A stretch of DNA of 17,221 nucleotides. Origin: an uncultured Holophagaceae bacterium. Its GTDB lineage: Bacteria > Acidobacteriota > Holophagae > Holophagales > Holophagaceae. The stretch's first letter is position 1. Every line of letters starts with the position of its first letter. The position numbers were made by a program, and so were the translations under genes. Below, piece after piece: positions 1 to 6,772 of this stretch. A model generated the notes under the pieces. That model ran no database searches and was not told the origin of the DNA. It was given only the letters and a program-made list of their open reading frames with translations. The stretch is from NCBI GenBank assembly GCA_903876615.1, contig CAIRAS010000188.1, forward strand, positions 1 to 17,221, written 5' to 3'.

Positions 1-1521
1 GCGGAGGAGGGTCTGGGTCGCCAGAGCCGGCTCCATCTCAGCCTCGGCGATGGGCTCGGTGCGGGGCAGCTTGTCCCGGGTGAGGAACTCGTAGGCCTCG
101 TGGATGTCCCCGATCTCCTTGACCTCCAGGCCCAGCTTCTGCCCCACCAGCAGGAGGTCCACATCCTGCCCGGTCTTCGGGTCCTTGTGGTTGCGGCAGC
201 CCAAGGGGAAGCCGAAGCGCTTGATGCCCGCCTGCTTGGCCCCCTCCATCTTCTGGACGATGCCGGTCACGGGTCCGGCGGTGCCGTCCGGGTTGATGGT
301 CCCGGTCATGGTGGTGTCCTGGGGGATGGTCTTCCCCCTCAGGAGGGCCAGCATCGCGGAGGTGGTCAGCATGCCGGCGGAAGGACCGTCCGTATGCCCG
401 GACACGTGGACATTGAACTCGCAGTCCGAGATGGAGGCTCCCAGGGTCCGGGTCGCGTTGAAGGCGGCCAACCAGACGGCGGTGCGCCACTGGTTCCCCC
501 CGCCCCCGGCGAACTCCTCGGAAACGCCGACGGAGACGGTTCCGGTCCGGTTGGGGCTCACGCGGATGCGGGCGGGGGCAGTCCCCCCGGTGGCGTTGGC
601 GCCGGACTGTCCCGAATACCAGACGAACTGGACGGTCGCCTCCCGGGTCTCCGAGAGAATGGCGTTGCCGCTCCCCGGGAGACCTGGGAGCTCCCAGCCG
701 AGTGCCTTCGTGAGTCCCCACCCGACCAGCCCACAGAGCCCCACCAGGGCGGCACCCCGAAGGGCGAGGGCCCGTGGGGTCGTCCCCTTTGGCTTGGCTG
801 GGGCTGCCGCGGAGGCTGCTCCGGTGGCCGGGGAGAGCGCTGCAGCCGGCGCGGCCTGGGTCCTCGTGCGGATCTCCCGCAGCTCCAGCTTGAAGGAGGC
901 GATCTCCAGGATGTCGCCGGGCTGCCAGAGCCACTCCGTGATGCGCTCCTGGCCATGTTTGGTTCCGTTGGTGCTGCCCAGATCCTTCAGTCGCACCTGG
1001 GCACCGTCGAAGAGGATCTCCGCGTGGGTCGAGGAGCACCGGACATCCGGCAGGACGATGTCCCCCTCCATCCGGCCGATCACCGTGCGGGCCCGGAAGA
1101 TCTCTTCGGTGCGGGGGGGCTGGTCCGGCGCATGGAGGATCAGGAAGTAGGACGGCTCGGCCGCGGCCATGACCTCCTTGTCCACGACCAGGGTGCCCTT
1201 GGGGCCCAGCAGCGGGGCGGCACTCAGGTCCTCGAGCGTCAGCTCATGACCGCCGATCTGGACCTTGGTCCCGGGCAGCCAGACCTGGTCGGTCACGGGC
1301 TTCCCATCCAGCAGGGTGCCGTTGGTGCTGCCGAGATCCCGGATGCGCAGGGTCATCCCTTCCAGGAGCAGCTCCGCATGGGTGGACGAGCAGCGTGGAT
1401 CCTGCAGCAGGATGTCCCCATTCACGCGGCCGATCACCGTGCGTGGCTTGAGGATGGCCTGAGTCCTGGGGGGCACTCCGCCTGGCGTGTGGATGGTGAC
1501 TACGAAGGCCGCAGCAGTCAT
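1..1521 (-). CDS. Tandem FHA - transmembrane - Lon-type (S16) protease domain protein, 3' end cut by window
   Basis: Reading down from ATG 1521-1519, the frame is open for 507 codons to base 1 and continues beyond it. The protein has two FHA domains (about residues 20-97 and 138-215), each with GR, SSTHAE and LGSTNGT motifs. FHA domains bind phosphothreonine peptides. An Ala/Pro-rich linker follows, then one hydrophobic helix (about 251-275) preceded by Lys/Arg, which suggests the FHA half is cytoplasmic and the rest extracytoplasmic. Residues about 290-490 resemble the proteolytic domain of Lon: DGPSAG holds Ser381, MTG holds Thr406, and Lys424 lies 43 residues after the serine, matching E. 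coli Lon Ser679, Thr704 and Lys722. No AAA+ ATPase module is present in the visible part, so this is not classical Lon. A GGAAGAGG ribosome site sits just upstream of the ATG. It is the third gene of the leftward cluster. The true C-terminus is unknown. Confidence 0.85.
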   Translation of the reverse strand, partial: MTAAAFVVTIHTPGGVPPRTQAILKPRTVIGRVNGDILLQDPRCSSTHAELLLEGMTLRIRDLGSTNGTLLDGKPVTDQVWLPGTKVQIGGHELTLEDLSAAPLLGPKGTLVVDKEVMAAAEPSYFLILHAPDQPPRTEEIFRARTVIGRMEGDIVLPDVRCSSTHAEILFDGAQVRLKDLGSTNGTKHGQERITEWLWQPGDILEIASFKLELREIRTRTQAAPAAALSPATGAASAAAPAKPKGTTPRALALRGAALVGLCGLVGWGLTKALGWELPGLPGSGNAILSETREATVQFVWYSGQSGANATGGTAPARIRVSPNRTGTVSVGVSEEFAGGGGNQWRTAVWLAAFNATRTLGASISDCEFNVHVSGHTDGPSAGMLTTSAMLALLRGKTIPQDTTMTGTINPDGTAGPVTGIVQKMEGAKQAGIKRFGFPLGCRNHKDPKTGQDVDLLLVGQKLGLEVKEIGDIHEAYEFLTRDKLPRTEPIAEAEMEPALATQTLLR

Positions 1522-1673
1522 GCCTCTTCCTTGGGATCTCGGCTCGCGCCGTAATGGGTATGGTCCTGCCAGATTAGCGCGAGAGAGACGCCGTGCGGGG
1601 GCTCGTTCCGGATGAAGAGCCGGGGGATGGGCAGGCCTTTGGCGATCAGAGCTCCGAGAAGGCCAAGGGGAAA
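1518..1673 (-). other. Start-less open -1 frame between the caspase gene and the FHA-Lon gene, led by a slippery heptamer
   Basis: In the -1 frame relative to the caspase-like gene, bases 1673 down to 1518 are open for 51 codons. The frame has no ATG, GTG or TTG. It begins at TTTCCCC (1673-1667), read T TTC CCC in the caspase frame, which fits the X XXY YYZ pattern of -1 slippery sites. A hairpin GGCCTT/AAGGCC (arms at 1659-1664 and 1634-1639) follows. The frame ends in a TGA that overlaps the ATG of the FHA-Lon gene. About four fifths of codons beyond the caspase stop end in G or C, which is coding-like. It could be a programmed frameshift extension, a decayed remnant or chance. The caspase frame already ends in a natural-looking way, so this is a weak call. 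Confidence 0.2.
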
Positions 1674-4600
1674 TCAGAGACCTCGGTGCTCTTCTGGGTG
1701 GCAGGAGCCTGGGTTCCCTTGGTCAGTTCCTTGACCCGCTGGGTGATGTAGGCATCCAGCGCGGTGAAGGTGATGAAGCCCTGCCGGTCCTTCTGGGCCT
1801 TGCCCTTCAGGCCTTCCACCAGGGCCTTGGTGAAGGCGCCGTTGTTCCAGGCGGGGTGCTCCTGGGACTTCTGGCCAGGTCGGGAGGAGGTGATGACCAC
1901 CAGTCCCTGCCCCCCATCCTTGAGGTCCTGGAGGAACTGCCGCAGGTCGGGCACGCCCCGCATGGCGGTCCCGGTGACATTCCCGGCGTGACACGTGTCC
2001 ATGAACAGAACGCGGGTGCCGGTGAGCCGCGCCAGCGTGGAGTGGATCTCCGAGCCCGGGATCATGGTCCGCTTCACGGCCTCGATGCTGGCATCGTAGG
2101 GCAGGTAGTAGTAGTTCCCGGTCACGGCGTCGTTGATGCCGTGACCCGCCAGGAACACGATGACCATGTCCCGCTGGGTGGCCTGCCGCTGGATCCACTC
2201 CAGGTCGTCCATGATGTTGTCGCGGGTGGCCTGCTCATCGGTGCGCACCCTGACGACCACATCCCGATAGAGCTTGCCCTTCTGCAGGCTCATGGCCTCC
2301 GCGAAGTCCTTGGCGTCCTTCGAGGGATAGGTGAGGGTGATGTTCTTGTCCTTGTAGTTGCTCACGCCCACGGCCAGGAGGTAGAGGGTGGGCGGGCCTG
2401 CCGAGGCGGCGGTGGAGGCCTTCGCGGGTGTCTCCCAGCGCAGCTTCACCAGGGAGGGATCGCTGGTGGCGTAGGGCGTCTCGGCATAGGCCATGACCGT
2501 GCAGTCCTTGGAGGGCAGGGTCAGGCTGAAATACTGGGTTTCTTCGGCCGGGCCCCGAGTGCCGGCGCCTGGCGTCGCTTCGGGAGGTGGCCCGGGTGGC
2601 GCGACTTTCTCGGCCTTCACCTCCTGGGCGTCCACAAGGATCCGGATGGCCGGAGGCGGGTTCTTGGGATCGCCGGTCACCCGGACCCCAAGCTGCACCA
2701 CGTTGGTTCGGATGAAGGCATTGTGCTGGGGCTCGAGGATCGAGATCCGGGGCTTCGCTGCCTGGACCACCGAGCCGCGGGTCGCCACCGCCGGGGTGCT
2801 GGCCCCTTCGAACTTGAGCCGGAGCAGCGAGGGTTTGCCAGGTCCGGCGGTGCCTTCGGGCTGCACCGAGACCTGGCAGTCCCGCGGCGGGAGAGGCAGG
2901 CTGAGCTTGAGCACCTGGCTGACGGGGTAGGGCGGGGTGAGGGCGGTCCCTGCGGGGGACTGGGTTACGACCTCGACGGGAGCGCCATCCACGAAGACCT
3001 GCAGCCGCGTGACCTCCGTGCCGGTAGTGCCGCCGATCTTCACGGAGAGCTGGACCTCCGGGCCCTTGAACCGGGAGCCATCCCCCGGCGCGAGAATCTG
3101 CACGCTGGGCAGGCCGGGCTGCGCGGGTCGGGTGGCTGTCGCCGTCGGGGCCGCGCCTGGGTTGCGCGGGGTGGCCTTGCGGGCGGAGTCGGCCGCCGGA
3201 TCCCGCCAGCGGAGCCGCCCCTTGGCATCCACCTCCATGGCGCCCGCCGCTCCCTGGGGGCTGCCCTCGAGAATCCGGGTCGTCTGCTCACCCGCTCTCA
3301 CCTTGCCGAAGTCGGTGCCCACCGAGGCCCCCGCGAGAGGCGCCTCGCCAGGCAGAAGGCCGGCATGGGCAGGGGCGGGGGACTTGCTATTGGGGGTGGG
3401 CTGGTTCTTCCACTGGAGCTTCGCGACCGCCGGGGCACTGCTGGCATGGTCCGTGTCGGCGACCAGCATCAGGGTGCTGTCCCAGCCCGGCACTTCGATG
3501 CGGCAGCGGTAGGTCTCGCCGTTGACCCAGCCCAGGGCGGAATCGAAGGGGGCCCCACTGGAGCGGGTGATGTTGCGGAAGGGGACGGGGACGCCATCCA
3601 GCAGGGCGCGGACCAGGGTGACCGGCTGGCCGGGTGGGGAACCGATGCGGAAGGACACGAGGAGGGAAGGCGACTGGAGGACCGCTTTCCCGGCCGGGCT
3701 CAGCAGGGTGACCGTGGGAGGGGTCACCTTCAGGTCCTGGGGAGCCTTGGAGCTCCGCTGCAGCGTCAGGAGGGCTGGTTCACTGGAGCCACCTGGGCTG
3801 TCGGCCTGCAGGAGGAGGGTCGTGTCCCGGTCCGGCAGCTGGACCCGGCAGGTGTAGCGGCGTCCACTCAGGAAGCTCGCCCCGATGGCGCCTTCGGAGG
3901 GGGTGGAGGCTGCGCCAGGTGTGGGTGTGAAGGTGATGTGGGCGGGGCGGCCCCCCGCCAGGATTCGGATCCGGGTCACGGGCCGCTCGGGTGGGAAGGT
4001 CACCTGAAAGGACAGCTCCACGACCCCCGAGGCCACCTTCGAGCCCGGCTCCGGGCTAAGGATGGTGAGGACCGGCAAGTCCTCGCGGGGCCTGGCCGCC
4101 AGCCTTGGAGGGACCGCGACGGGCCAGCGAGCCAGGGCCCTGCCGCCCTCGGTGACGGCCAGCAGAGCCCCGCTGTCCCTGGAGAACGCCAGCGACAGGA
4201 TGGGCTCGTCCACCGTGAGCGTGCGGGAGGCGGGGGTGCTTCGCTCGAGCCCCGAGAAGGCCTGCAGCGTGCGACCCGAGGCGACCAGTAGGCCCGAGGG
4301 ATCCGAGGCGAAGGTCAGCAGCGTGACCTCCCGTCCCGAGAGATCAGGATCCAGCTGCTTGAGGGTCTGCCCATCGGCAACCCGTTTGAGCAGTAGCCGG
4401 CCGTTCCTTCCGCCCACCGCCAGGGACCGGGCATCGGGGGCGTAGGCGAGCGCGGAAATCGGGAAATCGAAGGACCAGGTCTGCTTAAGGGCGAAGCCGG
4501 GGACCTCGCGGACCTCCAGGGTCTTCCCCAGGGCAAGAACAACCGTATTGCCCACCGGTGCGAACCGGATGGCGGTGCAGGGGGAACCGGGTGCGGACCA

Positions 4601-5092
4601 GACGGGAGTACCCGTGCGGGGGTTCAGGATGTGCAGCCCTTTGGTGGTGGCCACCGCCAGGAGATCCAGGTCCGGGGATAGGCTCAAATCCTGGATGCTC
4701 CCCTCGGTTGCCCAGAGTCGCCTCGGAGCATCCTCTTGGTCCACCGAGGCCGACCACACCTCCCGCTCGCTGGCCACCAGGGCGAAACCAGCCCGACCTT
4801 CCAAGGCCAGGGCCGTGATCTTGCCAGGGAGGGGGCCGAAGGTTCGGAGGGTTCGACCCGTGGCCAGCGCTACCGTGCGGAGGGTGTTGCCCTGCTGCAA
4901 GAGCAGCGCCGTGCTCCCGTCCGGAGAGATCACAATCCGCTGCAGGGCCTCGGAGCTGGCCATGGTCCTTTCGGGCAGAGTCCCCGTGAGCAGCTCCGGG
5001 CCGGCCAGGAGTCTGGTGGCGAGGAAGAGCAGGGCCAGGACGGCCCCGCGCCTGCCGTGCACGGCAGCTCCCTTGTGCTCAGAGGACGGCAT
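1646..5092 (-). CDS. Exported beta-propeller / Ig-like repeat protein with C-terminal caspase-like (peptidase C14) domain
   Basis: The product is 1148 residues. Residues 1-31 form a signal peptide (GRR, then a hydrophobic run ending LLAG), so it should be exported. Residues about 45-335 are WD40-like beta-propeller repeats with recurring SPDG, LALAVG and LAFSRDSG type strands. Four Ig-like beta-sandwich units follow, each opening with a motif such as ILSPEPGSKV, at about residues 344, 460, 664 and 782. The caspase-like domain runs from about 900 to the end: LLAVGVSNYKD begins it, His984 lies in LAGHG, and Cys1034 lies in MDTCHAGN, the usual His-Cys dyad. Bacterial C14 proteins are cysteine peptidases that often work in signalling or cell death. 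The substrate here is unknown. The start lies 24 bases after the upstream gene's stop with a GGAG ribosome site, so the two are probably co-transcribed. The propeller may bind a partner or sense a signal. Confidence 0.9.
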   Translation of the reverse strand: MPSSEHKGAAVHGRRGAVLALLFLATRLLAGPELLTGTLPERTMASSEALQRIVISPDGSTALLLQQGNTLRTVALATGRTLRTFGPLPGKITALALEGRAGFALVASEREVWSASVDQEDAPRRLWATEGSIQDLSLSPDLDLLAVATTKGLHILNPRTGTPVWSAPGSPCTAIRFAPVGNTVVLALGKTLEVREVPGFALKQTWSFDFPISALAYAPDARSLAVGGRNGRLLLKRVADGQTLKQLDPDLSGREVTLLTFASDPSGLLVASGRTLQAFSGLERSTPASRTLTVDEPILSLAFSRDSGALLAVTEGGRALARWPVAVPPRLAARPREDLPVLTILSPEPGSKVASGVVELSFQVTFPPERPVTRIRILAGGRPAHITFTPTPGAASTPSEGAIGASFLSGRRYTCRVQLPDRDTTLLLQADSPGGSSEPALLTLQRSSKAPQDLKVTPPTVTLLSPAGKAVLQSPSLLVSFRIGSPPGQPVTLVRALLDGVPVPFRNITRSSGAPFDSALGWVNGETYRCRIEVPGWDSTLMLVADTDHASSAPAVAKLQWKNQPTPNSKSPAPAHAGLLPGEAPLAGASVGTDFGKVRAGEQTTRILEGSPQGAAGAMEVDAKGRLRWRDPAADSARKATPRNPGAAPTATATRPAQPGLPSVQILAPGDGSRFKGPEVQLSVKIGGTTGTEVTRLQVFVDGAPVEVVTQSPAGTALTPPYPVSQVLKLSLPLPPRDCQVSVQPEGTAGPGKPSLLRLKFEGASTPAVATRGSVVQAAKPRISILEPQHNAFIRTNVVQLGVRVTGDPKNPPPAIRILVDAQEVKAEKVAPPGPPPEATPGAGTRGPAEETQYFSLTLPSKDCTVMAYAETPYATSDPSLVKLRWETPAKASTAASAGPPTLYLLAVGVSNYKDKNITLTYPSKDAKDFAEAMSLQKGKLYRDVVVRVRTDEQATRDNIMDDLEWIQRQATQRDMVIVFLAGHGINDAVTGNYYYLPYDASIEAVKRTMIPGSEIHSTLARLTGTRVLFMDTCHAGNVTGTAMRGVPDLRQFLQDLKDGGQGLVVITSSRPGQKSQEHPAWNNGAFTKALVEGLKGKAQKDRQGFITFTALDAYITQRVKELTKGTQAPATQKSTEVSDFPLAFSEL

Positions 5093-5116
5093 CTTGGAAC
5101 CAGCTCCAGGAAAGGC

Positions 5117-5821
5117 TCAGGACATTCCGGGTGGGGCGGGGGAGGGCGAAATCACGGGAGGTGCCGCGACCGGTGGCGCGGGGGCGGGCTCCATGGGGGG
5201 AGGTGGCGGCGGGGCCTGAGGCGGGGGCGCGGAGGGGGCCATGGCCCCGAACTCAGAAGGTGAGCGCCAGCGCTGGGTGCCAAGCTCTGCCGCGCGCTGA
5301 TCCTTGATGCTTCGGTTGCCCGACAGCCAGCCATCAAGGAGCGTGCGGCTCCGGTCCAGGAGCGCCGCGGTGATGATCGGCAGGAGGATGGGCAGGAACC
5401 GGTTGCTGGCCCCTTCGCAGGTGGTGCCCTGGATGTACTTGTCGAGTTCCTGGGAGCTGGTGTTCACACCCTGCATGAGCTGCTTAAACTTTTCGGGAGG
5501 CGTCTTGTCGTTGTATTTCAGCTCGGCGATCACCATATCGATCAGCTGGTTGGCCTTGTTCTTCAGCGAGAGGTAGCGGGAGTAGGTCCCCGCGTATTTC
5601 ACCGAGTTGGCCTGGCACTCGTTCTGCACTTTGATGAGCTGGTCCTGCCAGTATTCCCGCTTGGCATTCAGGCAGACGAAGAACTGCATCTTGTTCTTCA
5701 TGTTCGCGTTTTCGGATAGGCAGTCGTTCTCTTCAGCGGCAGGCGGAGCCTGGGATGCGGCCGGGACCCCTGCTGCCAGGAAGAGGACGACTGCTGAAAG
5801 CAATGAGACGCCACGGCGCAT
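5117..5821 (-). CDS. Exported protein of unknown function with proline-rich C-terminal tail
   Basis: I do not recognise a family. I place the start at the ATG at 5821-5819 (234 residues) because GAGGTGAT, a long match to the 16S 3' end, lies 8 bases before it. A GTG at 5830 and an ATG at 5827 in the same frame overlap that site and are less likely. The N-terminus MRRG plus a long hydrophobic stretch ending PAASQA is a signal peptide. The mature part is polar and predicted mostly helical, with four cysteines (NDC, FVC, NEC, TTC) that could form disulfides in the periplasm. Near residue 145 is a hydrophobic segment, LPILLPIITAALL, which could touch a membrane. The last 40 residues are mostly Pro and Ala. 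It is the first gene of the leftward cluster with the caspase-like and FHA-Lon genes, which suggests a shared function. Confidence 0.75.
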   Translation of the reverse strand: MRRGVSLLSAVVLFLAAGVPAASQAPPAAEENDCLSENANMKNKMQFFVCLNAKREYWQDQLIKVQNECQANSVKYAGTYSRYLSLKNKANQLIDMVIAELKYNDKTPPEKFKQLMQGVNTSSQELDKYIQGTTCEGASNRFLPILLPIITAALLDRSRTLLDGWLSGNRSIKDQRAAELGTQRWRSPSEFGAMAPSAPPPQAPPPPPPMEPAPAPPVAAPPVISPSPAPPGMS

Positions 5822-5825
5822 ATCC

Positions 5826-5833
5826 ATCACCTC
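5826..5833 (-). promoter_or_regulatory. Extended Shine-Dalgarno site deciding the start of the gene at 5117-5821
   Basis: Read on the minus strand this is GAGGTGAT, eight bases complementary to the usual 3' end of 16S rRNA. It is 8 bases from its GG to the ATG at 5821. This spacing favours that ATG over the GTG and ATG that lie within the site itself. Confidence 0.65.
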
Positions 5834-5990
5834 TCTCTCGCTGGCTTGCTAGTTGGATCGGGTAACTGACGATCAGTATGATCTATGGGGGCGACCGTTC
5901 CCCTAGATAATTTCCTAGGCCCGCCCTGGGAGGCGAGGCCTGGACCCTCCGGCCCCGAGTAATCCGGCGTAGACTGGGGCCGTCTTCCCC
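5834..5990. promoter_or_regulatory. Divergent promoter region between the protease cluster and the slipin gene
   Basis: About 170 bases separate two divergent genes, so both promoters should lie here. The middle part is AT-richer than the surroundings. Two small inverted repeats are visible: ACTGA-CGA-TCAGT (5865-5877) and CCTAG-8 bases-CTAGG (5902-5919). Either could be an operator. On the minus strand CATACT lies close to the first palindrome and could be a -10 element, but no convincing -35 is paired with it. No clear promoter is seen for the plus strand. Confidence 0.3.
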
Positions 5991-6001
5991 GGAGGTTCGC
6001 C

Positions 6002-6772
6002 ATGGACACCTTGATCACTTCTCTTGGCTGTTTCGGCCCAGCCGCGCTCTTCGCTGTGGTCTACCTGTTCTCCTGCCTCAAGGTGGTGAACGAATACGAG
6101 CGGCTGGTGGTGTTCACGCTCGGGAAGGTGGAGGACAAGCCCAAGGGACCAGGGCTCTGCTTCGTCTGGCGGCCTTTCCAGACTTCCATGACCGTGAGCC
6201 TTCGCACGGGTGTGCTGGAGGTGCCGAGCCAGGACGTCATCACCCGCGACAACGTCAGCCTGAAGGTCAGCGCCGTAGTCTATTCCCGCGTGCTGGATCC
6301 CAAGCAGGCCATCATCGGCGTGGAGAACTACTACTACGCCACCAGCCAGATCGCCCAGACCACCCTGCGCTCCATCCTGGGCGAGGTCAGCCTCGACGAG
6401 CTGCTGGCGGACCGGGAGAAGCTGAGCGCCCGCCTGCGGGAGATCATCGACCGCTCCACGGAGCCCTGGGGTGTGGAAGTGAGCAGCGTCGAACTGAAGA
6501 GCGTGGACCTGCCCGAGCAGATCCAGCGCGCCATGGGCAAGCAGGCCGAGGCCGAGCGGGAGAAGCGGGCCAAGATCATCGCCGCCGAGGGCGAGCTCAT
6601 GGCCAGCCAGCAGCTGCTGGAGGCCGCCAACAAGATCAGCCAGAACCCCGTCGCCATCCAGATGCGCTACCTGCAGACCCTCACGGAGATCGCGGTGGAG
6701 AAGAACAGCACCATCGTCTTCCCGCTGCCCATGGAGCTCATGAAGGCCTTCGAGAAGTTCACGGAGAAGTAG
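6002..6772 (+). CDS. Slipin / stomatin-like SPFH-domain membrane protein
   Basis: The product is 256 residues, the normal size for bacterial slipins. A hydrophobic segment at about residues 5-28 anchors it. The SPFH (band 7) domain follows: VVNEYERLVVFTLGKV, a GPGLCFVWRPF stretch and VITRDNVSLKVSAVVYSRV are typical. The region after SVELKSVDLP, rich in Glu, Ala and Lys (about 178-210), is the usual coiled coil for oligomerisation. Slipins form membrane microdomain scaffolds and often pair with an NfeD-type partner, but no nfeD is adjacent here. GGAGG at 5991-5995 is 6 bases from the ATG. The 3' end runs 14 bases into the convergent transglutaminase gene. Confidence 0.92.
   Translation: MDTLITSLGCFGPAALFAVVYLFSCLKVVNEYERLVVFTLGKVEDKPKGPGLCFVWRPFQTSMTVSLRTGVLEVPSQDVITRDNVSLKVSAVVYSRVLDPKQAIIGVENYYYATSQIAQTTLRSILGEVSLDELLADREKLSARLREIIDRSTEPWGVEVSSVELKSVDLPEQIQRAMGKQAEAEREKRAKIIAAEGELMASQQLLEAANKISQNPVAIQMRYLQTLTEIAVEKNSTIVFPLPMELMKAFEKFTEK

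Noticed and set aside
100..1554. Long open frame on the plus strand
   Set aside because: It is antisense to the FHA-Lon gene. Its translation is low complexity without domains, an effect of high GC at third positions.
1856..4291. 811-codon open frame on the plus strand
   Set aside because: It is antisense to the caspase-like gene, Gly/Arg/His-rich and without any recognisable domain.
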